Source of the DNA: an uncultured bacterium
Lineage (GTDB): Bacteria; Krumholzibacteriota; Krumholzibacteriia; LZORAL124-64-63
Assembly (NCBI GenBank): GCA_903912525.1
Contig: CAIWHK010000019.1
Location: 1 to 54,927 of the forward strand
Reading direction: 5' to 3'
Length of the DNA stretch: 54,927 bases
In this document: positions 29,598 through 37,627 of the stretch, one piece after another
Layout: each line of letters starts with the position of its first letter
Numbering within the stretch: the first letter of the stretch is position 1
Translations under genes and position numbers: made by a program
The notes under the pieces: model-generated
What the model was told of the DNA's origin: nothing
Database searches by the model: none
What the model saw: only the letters and a program-made list of their open reading frames with translations

Positions 29598-30179
29598 ATG
29601 AAGACGTTGGTAGTCCTGCTGCTCAGCGTGCTGATGGCGACCGCCGCCTTCGGCTACATCAACTATCCCACCGATACGTTCGCCATCTACTTCGACAGCG
29701 GGAATTTCACGGAGCAGATCTATGTCTCTCCATTCGTCCCGTTCAACGCCTATCTGGTGCTCACAAACCCGGCTTCGGCGACGAACGGATTCGAGTGCAC
29801 GGTCACCACTTCGGGCACCGCGCCGGCCTTCGCCCTGTCGACGACCCTGAACGGCGCCGGCGCCATCGATGTCGATGCCTCGCCGAACGGATTCATGGTC
29901 GGTTGTTCCGCGAACTATCCTCGTCTCAATGACGGCTGCACGCTCGTGACCTGGCAGTACATGTTGACCGGTCCCGGAATCCTGCAGTTCTTCATCAACA
30001 AGGCCACGATCCCTTCGCTGCCCGGCGGGTTGCCGGTCGTGACGGGCGACGGCGTCCTTCGGCGCTGCGGGGTCTCGTCGGGTGAGGTCACGTTCCCGTG
30101 CGCATGCGTCAACTACGAGTGTCGGGGGATGCCGGTCGAATCCAGTGTGTTCGGCAGCATCAAGGCGTTGTTCCGGTAG
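29598..30179 (+). CDS. Small exported protein with FGSIKALFR C-terminal tail
   Basis: 193 residues. Signal peptide at 1-~19 (MKTLVVLLLSVLMATAAFG). The mature part opens 'YINYPTDTFAIYFDSGNFTE', has eight cysteines spaced as in an oxidised extracellular domain, and strands such as 'FVPFNAYLVLTNPASATNGF' and 'VTWQYMLTGPGILQFFINKA'. It ends SVFGSIKALFR. The start needs care: ATG 29592 is only one base after GGAGGA (29585-29590), while the in-frame ATG 29598 is seven bases away, so 29598 is preferred (29592 would add Met-Lys). It looks like a distant paralogue of the preceding gene. A copy of the 18-bp palindrome begins four bases after the stop. Confidence 0.78.
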   Translation: MKTLVVLLLSVLMATAAFGYINYPTDTFAIYFDSGNFTEQIYVSPFVPFNAYLVLTNPASATNGFECTVTTSGTAPAFALSTTLNGAGAIDVDASPNGFMVGCSANYPRLNDGCTLVTWQYMLTGPGILQFFINKATIPSLPGGLPVVTGDGVLRRCGVSSGEVTFPCACVNYECRGMPVESSVFGSIKALFR

Positions 30180-30183
30180 CGGC

Positions 30184-30201
30184 ACTTGCGCCGGCGCAAG
30201 T
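30184..30201. repeat. ACTTGCGCCGGCGCAAGT palindrome, copy 3
   Basis: An exact 18-bp copy starting four bases after the stop codon of the gene ending at 30179 and 31 bases from the convergent mtfA stop. As a GC-rich hairpin between convergent genes it could stop both transcripts, but it lacks a T-run. Confidence 0.9.
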
Positions 30202-30231
30202 CGCGCGCCGACGCGTCTCGGACCCGGCGGC

Positions 30232-30999
30232 TCAGCCCAGCCCGGCGGCCGGATCAAGCTCCAGCCACGCCGCCAGGACATCGTACACGCCGCCGAACTC
30301 CCGCTTGAGTTCGACCGGGAACTCGAAGAACAACTCCACCGCCGTCGCGAAGAACTCGGCCGGGCTCTCGGCCGCATCCTCGTCGAAGAGCACCTCGCGC
30401 CGCCGCTTCAGGCGGCGCTTGTGTTCCTCGAACGCGGCCTGGAAGGCGGCGTGCCAGCGCTCGATCTGTTCCCGGTCGCGCAGGAAGGGCGTGCCGTCGG
30501 CGTCGCCGTTCTGGTCGTCCAGCTGGTGGGCGAATTCGTGCAGGACGACGTTGTAGCCGTCGCGCTTCTTCGACTCGCGCCGGACATCGTCCCAGGCCAG
30601 GACCACGGTGCCCTGCTGCCAGCTCTCGCCCGACAGCTCGTCCTCGTCGACATGGACCAGGCCGTCGTCGTCCGGCTGTTCGTGCGCGACGACGAACGCC
30701 TCGGGGTACACCACGATGGAGTGCAGGCCGGGGTAGTAGTCCGCCCCGGCCCGCAACTGCAGCAGCGCGGCCTGGCCGGCGATGGCCAGGCGCATGTCCT
30801 CGGTCACTGTGAACCCGCCGGCGCCCTCGAAGCGCTTCTCGGAAAGCAGCACCTGCACGATGCCCTCGTGCCGGGCCGCCAGCGCCGCCGGCAGGCGGGT
30901 CACCAGCGGCGCGACCCGGTGCAGGGACGCGCGCTGGGCGTCCGGCAGGGGCGTTTCGAGCAGTGCGCGCCGGCGCTTGCCGCGACCGAAGCCGAACAT
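30232..30999 (-). CDS. mtfA: MtfA-type zinc peptidase
   Basis: 255 residues. The zinc-binding motif is H154-E-F-A-H158 ('NVVLHEFAHQLD'), with a further acidic ligand likely in 'AAESPAEFFATAVELFFE' about 55-65 residues on. These are the hallmarks of MtfA (DgsA anti-repressor) and the related M90 peptidases. 'YPGLHSIVVYPEAFV' and 'GTVVLAWDDVRRESKKRDGYN' are also typical. In E. coli MtfA binds the Mlc repressor; no Mlc is visible here, so the role is open. It is cytoplasmic. It is downstream of mscL on the same strand with a 24-base gap, probably co-transcribed. Confidence 0.92.
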   Translation of the reverse strand: MFGFGRGKRRRALLETPLPDAQRASLHRVAPLVTRLPAALAARHEGIVQVLLSEKRFEGAGGFTVTEDMRLAIAGQAALLQLRAGADYYPGLHSIVVYPEAFVVAHEQPDDDGLVHVDEDELSGESWQQGTVVLAWDDVRRESKKRDGYNVVLHEFAHQLDDQNGDADGTPFLRDREQIERWHAAFQAAFEEHKRRLKRRREVLFDEDAAESPAEFFATAVELFFEFPVELKREFGGVYDVLAAWLELDPAAGLG

Positions 31000-31023
31000 G
31001 TCAGCGACATCCCGTCACAGGGA

Positions 31024-31479
31024 TCACTGGGGCAGGTCGCTGGCGCAGTGCGCGCAACGACGGGCCTTCAGCGGGATCGCCGACAGGCACAGCGGGCAGT
31101 CCTTCGTCGTCGGGGCCGCCGGCGCGGGCGCGGGCTCCGCGCGCTTGGCCTTGTTCATCGCCTTGACCAGCATGAACACCGAGAAGGCCACGATGATGAA
31201 GCTGAACACCTTGTTCAGGAACATGCCGATGTTCATCGTCACGGCGCCCGCGGCCTGGGCCTCGGCCAGCGTCTTGTACGGGCCGGCGGTGGCGCCGTCC
31301 TTCAGGGCCACGAAGATGTTCGTGAAGTCGACGCCGCCCAGCATCATGCCGATCGGGGGCATGATGATGTCGGCCACCAGCGAGGCCACGATCGTCCCGA
31401 ACGCGGCGCCGATAATGATACCGACGGCCATGTCCACGACGTTGCCCTTCATCGCGAAATCCCGGAATTCCTTCAGCAT
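31024..31479 (-). CDS. mscL: Large-conductance mechanosensitive channel with C-terminal zinc-ribbon-like extension
   Basis: 151 residues. MscL releases osmolytes when membrane tension rises. The N-terminal helix '[20 protein letters not shown]' leads into TM1 (to about residue 45); TM2 is '[20 protein letters not shown]'. The usual C-terminal helix is replaced by an Ala/Pro linker and then two CxxC pairs ('[18 protein letters not shown]'), a rubredoxin-like zinc-ribbon knuckle. Similar cysteine tails occur on other MscL proteins as I recall, but their function is not settled. ATG 31479 follows AAGGGGGA. Confidence 0.93.
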   Translation of the reverse strand: MLKEFRDFAMKGNVVDMAVGIIIGAAFGTIVASLVADIIMPPIGMMLGGVDFTNIFVALKDGATAGPYKTLAEAQAAGAVTMNIGMFLNKVFSFIIVAFSVFMLVKAMNKAKRAEPAPAPAAPTTKDCPLCLSAIPLKARRCAHCASDLPQ

Positions 31480-31542
31480 GTCGCATCCCCCTTGGCGTGG
31501 GTGTTCCTGTCGACGGTGATCCTACCGGATGTCCATGCCGGG

Positions 31543-31571
31543 ATACTAGGGTCCATGGATCGTAATCTCAA
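31543..31571 (-). promoter_or_regulatory. Sigma-70-like promoter for mscL-mtfA
   Basis: On the minus strand: TTGAGA (31571-31566), 17-base spacer, TAGTAT (31548-31543), about 64 bases upstream of the mscL start codon. Confidence 0.65.
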
Positions 31572-31717
31572 CAAAAAAAGGCGGTTAGATCACTCCTGGA
31601 TACGGTGGATCATTATGTCCGGCTGCGGGTGAAAGTGGACGCTGACACCTGCCGCGCCGGCAGCTAAGATGCTCCGAATCACATCCGGTGGCTGCAAACC
31701 CACACTCGGGAGACATC

Positions 31718-33067
31718 ATGACCTCTGGCGCGCTGTCCTGGCGCTTCCCCCGCATGTTCTGGACCGGCAATGCCGCCGAACTGTGCGAACGGGCAGCATA
31801 CTACGGCACCTTCATCGCCCTGCGCACGTACCTGATCCGCGCTGTCGGTCTGGACGACCTGCAGGCCGGCGTCATCGCCGGCATGTTCGGCGGCTGGATC
31901 TACCTGATGCCGTTCCTGACCGGCGCCGTGGCCGACCGCATGGGCTTCCGTGGCGCGCTGATATTGGCGTTTGGGCTGCTGACGGTCGGGTACTCCGTGC
32001 TCGGGGCGTTCCACACGCTGGCGCCGGTCATCGCCGGGCTGGTGCTGATCGTGCTGGGCGGCGCCTTCGTCAAGCCGGTCATCACCGGCACCGTCAGCAA
32101 GTCGTCGGACGAGACGAACCGCGCCCGCGCCTTCAGCATCTTCTACATGGTGGTGAACATCGGCTCGTTCACCGGCAAGACGATCGTCGCGCCGATGCGC
32201 ATCCAGATGGGCGTCGAGACGGTGCCCTGGTTCTCGGCCGCCGCCTCGTTCGTGGCGCTCATCCTGGTCGTGCTGACCTACCGGCCCACGGGCTCGGCCG
32301 CGGCGCAGACGCGCTCGATGGCCGAGGCGCTGCGCGGTATGTGGCTGGCCCTGAGCAACCTGCGGTTCCTGGCGCTGATTCTCATCACCGCCGGTTTCTG
32401 GGCCATCCAGCAGCAGCTCTACCTGTCGATGCCCGACTTCGTGCTGCGCATGGCCGGCGAGGCCTACAAGCCCGAGTGGTACGCGAACATCAACCCGCTG
32501 GTGGTCGTCCTGCTGGTCGTGGCCGTGACGCAGTACATCCGCCCCTGGAAGCCGCAGAACGCGATCCTCGTGGCGATGATCCTGATCCCGTTCTCCGCGC
32601 TGGCCATGGCGATGTCGTCCTTCTTCCACGGCAACGTGAAGCTGCTGGGCATGGTGTTGCACCCGATCACGCTGATGATGATCATCGGCATCGCCATCCA
32701 GGGCGTCGCCGAGTGCTTCCTGAGCCCGAAGTGGCTGGAGTTCGCCTCGATGCAGGCGCCCAAGGGCAAGGAGGGCACGTTCCTCGGGTTCGCGCATCTG
32801 AACTCGTTCTTCGCCTCGGTGATGGGCGGCTGGTTCTCGGGCAAGCTGCTGACGAAGTACTGCCCCGAGCCGCACACGCTGTCCGATGCCGTCCAGCAGC
32901 AGCACGCCGCGGCGCTGGCCGGGCAGGGCCCGATGCCGGTCCAATACGCGAACGCCCACTACCTGTGGTACGCCTATGCGCTGGTCGGCCTGACGTCGCT
33001 GGTCGCGATGCTGGTCTTCATCGGCATCACGAAGCGCCTCGACGCGCGCCGGCAGGCGGCGGCATGA
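31718..33067 (+). CDS. POT/PTR-family proton-coupled peptide transporter
   Basis: A 449-residue major-facilitator protein with about 11-12 membrane segments. The POT signatures are visible: 'NAAELCERAAYYGTF' near residue 20 (the ExxERxxYYG helix, with A for F/S) and 'RARAFSIFYMVVNIGSFTGK' near 140 (the FYxxINxG motif). 'LTGAVADRMGFRGALI' is the MFS loop 2-3 motif. Di- or tripeptide uptake is the family role; substrate specificity is not readable. ATG 31718 was chosen for the GGGAG at 31708-31712. It overlaps the next gene by four bases (ATGA), so the two are translationally coupled. Confidence 0.85.
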   Translation: MTSGALSWRFPRMFWTGNAAELCERAAYYGTFIALRTYLIRAVGLDDLQAGVIAGMFGGWIYLMPFLTGAVADRMGFRGALILAFGLLTVGYSVLGAFHTLAPVIAGLVLIVLGGAFVKPVITGTVSKSSDETNRARAFSIFYMVVNIGSFTGKTIVAPMRIQMGVETVPWFSAAASFVALILVVLTYRPTGSAAAQTRSMAEALRGMWLALSNLRFLALILITAGFWAIQQQLYLSMPDFVLRMAGEAYKPEWYANINPLVVVLLVVAVTQYIRPWKPQNAILVAMILIPFSALAMAMSSFFHGNVKLLGMVLHPITLMMIIGIAIQGVAECFLSPKWLEFASMQAPKGKEGTFLGFAHLNSFFASVMGGWFSGKLLTKYCPEPHTLSDAVQQQHAAALAGQGPMPVQYANAHYLWYAYALVGLTSLVAMLVFIGITKRLDARRQAAA

Positions 33068-33792
33068 CGGCGTCCCCGCTCAGGCGCACCCTGCTGCGCG
33101 GTCGCACCCTGCGCTACACCCTGCGCCGCAACAAGCGCACGCGGCGGCCGGGGCTCGAAGTCTGCAAGCGCGACGGGCTGGTCGTCTCGGTGCCCTGGCG
33201 CGCGCGCGAGGAGACGATCCCCGAGCTGATCCACACGTACGCCGACTGGCTGGTGAAGAAGCTCGACGCGTACGATTGCTGGGATGGGCCGTGGGTGCGC
33301 GAGTACGCCACGGGCACCGAGCTGCTGGTGCTGGGCCGCCCGCGCCGCCTGAAGTTCAAGGCGCTGGCGGCCGGTGCGCGTGGATTCCGCGCCGAGCTCG
33401 ACCTCGACCACCTCACGTTCCACATGGCTCCCGAGCGGATCCTGGACCCGGCCCCGGTCGTCGAGAAGTACCTGCGCGACCTGGCCCGCGATCACCTGGT
33501 GACGCGCACCGAGTACTGGGCCGAGCGCGTGGGCAAGGCGCCCAAGCGTGTCATCATCGGCGAGCGCACCACGCGCTGGGGCAGCTGTTCGCCCAGCAGC
33601 ACGATCTCGTACTGCTACCGCCTCATCATGGCGCCGCCCGAGGCCATCGACAGCATCATCACGCACGAGCTGTGCCACCTGCGGCACTTCGACCACAGCC
33701 ACCGTTTCTGGAAGCTGCTGGACGAGGTCTACCCGCCGCACCGCCTCTGGCGCGAGTGGCTGAACGAGCACGAGGACGAGCTGATCGTCTAG
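33064..33792 (+). CDS. YgjP-like (DUF45) zinc metallopeptidase
   Basis: 242 residues. The zinc motif is H201-E-L-C-H205 in 'SIITHELCHLRHFDHSHRFW', with the third His of 'H.HRFW' completing the YgjP/WSS1-like pattern. Upstream are the characteristic 'RWGSCSPSSTISYCYRLIMAP' and the N-terminal 'RRNKRTRRPGLEV...GLVVSVP'. Members are cytoplasmic gluzincin-like proteins of uncertain substrate. Translation is coupled to the POT gene by ATGA overlap. A 16-bp tandem repeat follows the stop. Confidence 0.88.
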   Translation: MTASPLRRTLLRGRTLRYTLRRNKRTRRPGLEVCKRDGLVVSVPWRAREETIPELIHTYADWLVKKLDAYDCWDGPWVREYATGTELLVLGRPRRLKFKALAAGARGFRAELDLDHLTFHMAPERILDPAPVVEKYLRDLARDHLVTRTEYWAERVGKAPKRVIIGERTTRWGSCSPSSTISYCYRLIMAPPEAIDSIITHELCHLRHFDHSHRFWKLLDEVYPPHRLWREWLNEHEDELIV

Positions 33793-33798
33793 ACGACC

Positions 33799-33850
33799 GC
33801 CGGATTGCAAGTCCGCCGGATTGCAAGTCCGCCGGATCGCAAGTCCGCCA
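33799..33850 (+). repeat. 16-bp tandem repeat, 3.2 copies
   Basis: Three head-to-tail units of GCCGGATTGCAAGTCC (33799-33814, 33815-33830, 33831-33846; the third has TC for TT), followed by a partial GCCA. They lie in the 74-base gap between the YgjP-like and HD genes. Similar short 'GATTGCAAGTCC' minisatellites are seen in gaps of many bacterial assemblies; function unknown. Confidence 0.85.
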
Positions 33851-33866
33851 GAACCGGGAGCCTGCC

Positions 33867-34439
33867 ATGATCGACTTGTACGCCCGAGAGACCACGCTGG
33901 CCCTGCTGCACGAATACACGCTGGGAGAAGGCCTGCGCCGCCACGGCTACGCCGTCGAGGCGGCCATGCGCGCGGCGGCGGGGCGCACCGGGGGCGACCC
34001 GGTCTACTGGGCCGCGGTCGGGCTGCTGCACGACTTCGACTACGAGAAGTACCCCGAGCCGCCCGACCACCCGCTCAAGGGCGCCGACATCCTGCGTGCG
34101 AAGGGCTATCCCGAGGAGTTCGTGCGCGCCATCCTCTCGCACGCGTCCTACACCGGGGTGCCGCGCGAGGACGACTGCGCGCGCTGGCTCTTCGCCGTCG
34201 ACGAGCTGTGCGGCTTCTGCATGGCCTGCGCGATGGTGCAGCCCGACCGGCGCATCGCGGCAGTCGAGGTGCGCTCGGTGGTCAAGAAGCTCAAGAAGAA
34301 GGACTTCGCCGCCAAGGTGAACCGCGAGGAGATCGCCGAAGGCGCGCACGATCTGGGCCTGCCGCAGGAGGAACTGATCACGCACGTGCTGGCGGCGCTG
34401 GCCGGCGTGGCGGCCGAACTCGGGCTGGCAGGGGCCTGA
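33867..34439 (+). CDS. HD-domain hydrolase (HDIG-type), small
   Basis: 190 residues, a single HD domain. The metal site reads 'RRHGYAVEAAMRAAA' (first His), 'VGLLHDFDYEKYP' (HD pair) and 'FVRAILSHASYTGVP' (later His), then 'LFAVDELCGFCMACAMVQP' (Asp), the arrangement of HDIG-type phosphohydrolases often annotated simply as HD domain proteins. A basic 'VVKKLKKKDFAAKVNR' helix follows. Substrate unknown. ATG 33867 follows CGGGAG. The next gene begins two bases after the stop. Confidence 0.85.
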   Translation: MIDLYARETTLALLHEYTLGEGLRRHGYAVEAAMRAAAGRTGGDPVYWAAVGLLHDFDYEKYPEPPDHPLKGADILRAKGYPEEFVRAILSHASYTGVPREDDCARWLFAVDELCGFCMACAMVQPDRRIAAVEVRSVVKKLKKKDFAAKVNREEIAEGAHDLGLPQEELITHVLAALAGVAAELGLAGA

Positions 34440-34441
34440 CC

Positions 34442-35425
34442 ATGCCGCGCTGGAGCGACACCCGCCTGCAGCAGCTGTTCGGGGTCGAACACCCGATCGT
34501 GCAGGGCGGGATGATCTGGAATTCTGGCGCGAAGCTGGCCGCCGCCGTCAGCAATGCCGGCGGGCTGGGCCTGGTCGGTGCCGGCAGCATGCGACCCGAC
34601 GTCTTTCGCGAACATGTGCGCAAGGTGCGCGACCTGACGACACGACCGTTCGGCGTCAACCTGCCGCTGCTCTACCCGCACACCGCCGAGTGCCTCGACA
34701 TCGCGCTGGCCGAGGGCATCCGCATCTTCTTCACCAGCGCCGGCTCGCCGAAGAAGGTAGTCGGACGCCTGAAGGACGCCGGCGCCGTCGTCGTGCATGT
34801 GGTCGCCACGCCCGAACTGGCCGTGAAATGCGAGCAGGCCGGCTGCGACGCCGTGGTCTGCGAGGGCTTCGAGGCCGGCGGGCACAATGGGCGCGAGGAG
34901 ATCACCACGCTGGTCCTGGTGCCCGAGTGCGTGCGCGCCGTGTCGATCCCGGTGATCGCCGCCGGCGGTATCGCCACCGGCGCCCAACTGGTGGCGGCGC
35001 TCGCGCTGGGCGCGGCGGGCGTGCAGGTGGGTTCGCGATTTGCCATTACACAGGAATCGAGCGGCCACGCCGCCTTCAAGCAGGCCGTCGTGGCGGCCGG
35101 CGCCGGCGACACGCACCTGGTGCTCAAGTCGCAGGTGCCGGTGCGCCTGCTGCGGAACGCCTTCCGCGACCGCATCACGCTGCTGGAGGCGCGCGGCGCC
35201 ACGCGCGACGAACTGGCCGCCGAACTGGGCCACGGCCGCGCGCGGCAGGGCATGCACGAGGGCGACCTGGCCGAGGGCGAGCTCGAGATCGGGCAGGTGG
35301 CCGGGCTGATCGACGACGTGCCCACGGTCGCCGAAGTGATGCGCCGCCTGCTGGACGACGCCGACGTGGTGTTGTCGCGGCTGGCGGGCGGCACGGGGCA
35401 GGCGCCCGCGGGTCCCGCGTGCTAA
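34442..35425 (+). CDS. Nitronate monooxygenase / FabK-like flavoprotein
   Basis: A 327-residue FMN-dependent TIM-barrel protein of the 2-nitropropane dioxygenase family. Seen: 'HPIVQGGMIWNSGAKLAAAV' at the N terminus, 'VCEGFEAGGHNGREEITT' (catalytic/FMN His motif) near 140, and 'IPVIAAGGIATGAQLVAALA' and 'GAAGVQVGSRFAITQES' (phosphate-binding). The family contains both nitronate monooxygenases and the enoyl-ACP reductase FabK, which motifs alone do not separate; no fatty-acid genes lie nearby. It is two bases after the HD gene, so in the same operon. Confidence 0.88.
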   Translation: MPRWSDTRLQQLFGVEHPIVQGGMIWNSGAKLAAAVSNAGGLGLVGAGSMRPDVFREHVRKVRDLTTRPFGVNLPLLYPHTAECLDIALAEGIRIFFTSAGSPKKVVGRLKDAGAVVVHVVATPELAVKCEQAGCDAVVCEGFEAGGHNGREEITTLVLVPECVRAVSIPVIAAGGIATGAQLVAALALGAAGVQVGSRFAITQESSGHAAFKQAVVAAGAGDTHLVLKSQVPVRLLRNAFRDRITLLEARGATRDELAAELGHGRARQGMHEGDLAEGELEIGQVAGLIDDVPTVAEVMRRLLDDADVVLSRLAGGTGQAPAGPAC

Positions 35426-35474
35426 CATGCCGTGGCAGCGTCGCTGGTGGCGCCGCCGACCGCCCCGAGGTCCG

Positions 35475-36620
35475 ATGACCGCTCCCCGCACACCTGAACC
35501 CGTGCCTGCCATCGGGATCGACGCGGCGACCCTCGCCGCCCTGCTCGCCCGCGCCTGCCCGGCTCATCACCTGGACCTGGCCGGCGCTGTCGTGCTGCCG
35601 TGCCCGCTGCCGCACGCCGACATCTGGCGCTCGTACGTGGCCGAGGGACGCCACGGCGGCCTCGACTATCTCGCGCGCGATCCCGAGGCGCGCCTGGACC
35701 CGACGCGGCGTGACGCGTGGGCCGGCGCGCTGCTCATCTTCGCGCAGCGCTACACCGACGGCTGGCCGCGCGGCGACACCGACCCGAGCGCGGGCGGCCC
35801 GGCCGGCGCCGCTGATGACCCGCCCTGGACCGCGCGGGTGTCCCGCTACGCGCGCGGGCAGGACTACCACGACCTGCTCAAGGGCGACATCGAGGGCACG
35901 CTCGCGGCGCTGGCGCGCGAACTGCCGGGCCTGCGCGCGCGCGTGGCCGTCGACACCGGCCCGTACCTCGAGCGCGAGTATGCCTGGCTGGCCGGCCTCG
36001 GTTTCCTCGGCCGCAACACCTGCCTGATCCATGAGAAGCTGGGGTCGGGGATGTTCCTCGGGGTGGCGCTTGTGAACCTGCAGGTGGCGGGGCTGCCGCC
36101 CGCCGGCGTGCCCGCGGTCGAACCGCTGTACGCCGTCGCCGCGCGCCGTCGCCACGTCGCGCCGGTGGCGCCCGCCTCGCGCTGCGGCACGTGCACGCGC
36201 TGCGTCGAAGCTTGTCCCACGCAGGCGATCCGCCCGGGCGGCGGCCTGGATGCCGGGCTGTGTCTGAGCATGTGGACCATTGATCGGCGCGGCGAGGCGC
36301 CCGTCGGACGCGATGCCGAGCAGGGTGGCCTGCTCTTCGGCTGCGACATCTGCCAGGCCGTGTGTCCGTGGAATACGCACGCCGATGCCACGCCGCCTGC
36401 AGGCCTGCCGCCGGTGCGCGACGGCTATGCGCCACTGGCCGCACATGACGAACTGACCCTGGCAGACCTGGCTGAACTGCCCGACGATGCCTTCGCCGCG
36501 CGCTTCCGTCGCACGCCCCTGTGGCGCTGCCATCCCGACGGCCTGCGTCGCAACGCTGCGCGCGTGCTGGCGAACCTCAAACAGGGCGCCGGCGACGACG
36601 CAGGGCAGGAGCGGCCGTGA
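35475..36620 (+). CDS. queG: Epoxyqueuosine reductase QueG
   Basis: 381 residues. It catalyses the last step of queuosine synthesis, reducing epoxyqueuosine to queuosine in tRNA, with cobalamin and two [4Fe-4S] clusters. The ferredoxin-type cysteines are 'CGTCTRCVEACPTQAI' and 'CDICQAVCPWN'. Also typical are 'VSRYARGQDYHDLLKGDIEG' and 'AWLAGLGFLGRNTCLIHEKLG'. The C-terminal 'RTPLWRCHPDGLRRNAARVL' is the HEAT-like end. ATG 35475 has GAGG upstream and fits the family N terminus better than ATG 35427. It overlaps the radical SAM gene by four bases. queF lies just beyond on the other strand. Confidence 0.93.
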   Translation: MTAPRTPEPVPAIGIDAATLAALLARACPAHHLDLAGAVVLPCPLPHADIWRSYVAEGRHGGLDYLARDPEARLDPTRRDAWAGALLIFAQRYTDGWPRGDTDPSAGGPAGAADDPPWTARVSRYARGQDYHDLLKGDIEGTLAALARELPGLRARVAVDTGPYLEREYAWLAGLGFLGRNTCLIHEKLGSGMFLGVALVNLQVAGLPPAGVPAVEPLYAVAARRRHVAPVAPASRCGTCTRCVEACPTQAIRPGGGLDAGLCLSMWTIDRRGEAPVGRDAEQGGLLFGCDICQAVCPWNTHADATPPAGLPPVRDGYAPLAAHDELTLADLAELPDDAFAARFRRTPLWRCHPDGLRRNAARVLANLKQGAGDDAGQERP

Positions 36621-37621
36621 CCGCCGCCGCGGCCCCGCCCGCCGCCTGGTGGCGCCCGCAGGCGAACGGCCAGGCCGCGTGCGACCTCTGCCCGGTCGGC
36701 TGCCGCCTGCGCGTGGGGCAGGTGGGGCCCTGCGGCACCCGCGCCAACCACGGCGGCGCCATGGTCCCGCTGCACTACGGCCGCATCGCCGCGCTGGCGC
36801 TCGACCCGATCGAGAAGAAGCCGCTCTACCACTTCCACCCCGGTCGCGACATCCTGTCGGTGGCCGCGCCCGGCTGCAACCTGCACTGCGCGTTCTGCCA
36901 GAACTGGAACCTGAGCCAGCGGCACGACGCGTCCACGCGCCCGGCCACGCCCGCCCATCTGGTGGACGCCGCGCTTGCCGACGGTTCGGTGGGCCTGGCC
37001 TTCACGTACAGCGAGCCGTTGGTCTGGTTCGAGTTCGTGCGCGATGCGGCCCTGGCCGCCCGCGCCGCCGGGCTGAAGGTGGTGCTGGTCACCAACGGCT
37101 ACCTGAACCCGGGACCGCTGGCCGAGTTGCTGCCGCTGGTCGACGCCGCCAACATCGACCTCAAGGCGATGGACGACCGCTTCTACCGGCGCGTGTGCCG
37201 GGCGCGCCTGCAACCGGTGCTGGACGCCATCACCCGTTTCGTCGCCGCCGGCGTCCACGTCGAGCTGACCAACCTGGTGATCCCCGGCCACAACGACGAT
37301 GACGCGTCGCTGCAGGCCCTTGTCGATTTCGTCGCGGGGCTCGGTCGACCGGTGCCGCTGCATTTTTCGGCCTACCACCCCGCCTGGAAACTGCAGGCGC
37401 CGGCGACGCCGCGCGCCACGCTCGAGCGCGCGCACGACCTGGCGCGGCAGCGGCTGGACTGGGTCTACCTCGGGAATATCGTCGGCGCCACGGGACGCGA
37501 CTCCCGTTGCCCGGGCTGCGAGGCTGTGCTGGTCGATCGCGCAGGTTACCGCGGCGTCTCAAGGCTGACGCCGCAGGGGGCCTGTCCCGCCTGCGGCGTC
37601 GTGCAACCGTTCGTCATGTAG
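36617..37621 (+). CDS. AmmeMemoRadiSam-system radical SAM enzyme
   Basis: A 334-residue radical SAM protein of the PflA-like group annotated as 'AmmeMemoRadiSam system radical SAM enzyme'. The cluster motif is CxxxCxxC in 'APGCNLHCAFCQNWNLSQ' (near 90). An N-terminal 'CDLCPVGCRLRVGQVGPCGTR' cysteine region and a C-terminal zinc-like 'CPGCEAVLV...CPACGVVQPF' are both typical. 'LAFTYSEPLVWFEFVRDAA' and 'NIDLKAMDDRFYRRVC' are barrel motifs. The start is GTG 36617, coupled to queG (GTGA) with AGGAG upstream. The AMMECR1 and Memo partners that name the system are not within this window. The reaction is unknown. Confidence 0.87.
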   Translation: MTAAAAPPAAWWRPQANGQAACDLCPVGCRLRVGQVGPCGTRANHGGAMVPLHYGRIAALALDPIEKKPLYHFHPGRDILSVAAPGCNLHCAFCQNWNLSQRHDASTRPATPAHLVDAALADGSVGLAFTYSEPLVWFEFVRDAALAARAAGLKVVLVTNGYLNPGPLAELLPLVDAANIDLKAMDDRFYRRVCRARLQPVLDAITRFVAAGVHVELTNLVIPGHNDDDASLQALVDFVAGLGRPVPLHFSAYHPAWKLQAPATPRATLERAHDLARQRLDWVYLGNIVGATGRDSRCPGCEAVLVDRAGYRGVSRLTPQGACPACGVVQPFVM

Positions 37622-37627
37622 CCGGCG

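Noticed and set aside
33793-33866. Coding potential in the 16-bp repeat ('DLQSGGLAIR' type frames)
   Set aside because: Such frames arise from the repeat itself; stop-flanked, no ribosome-binding site.
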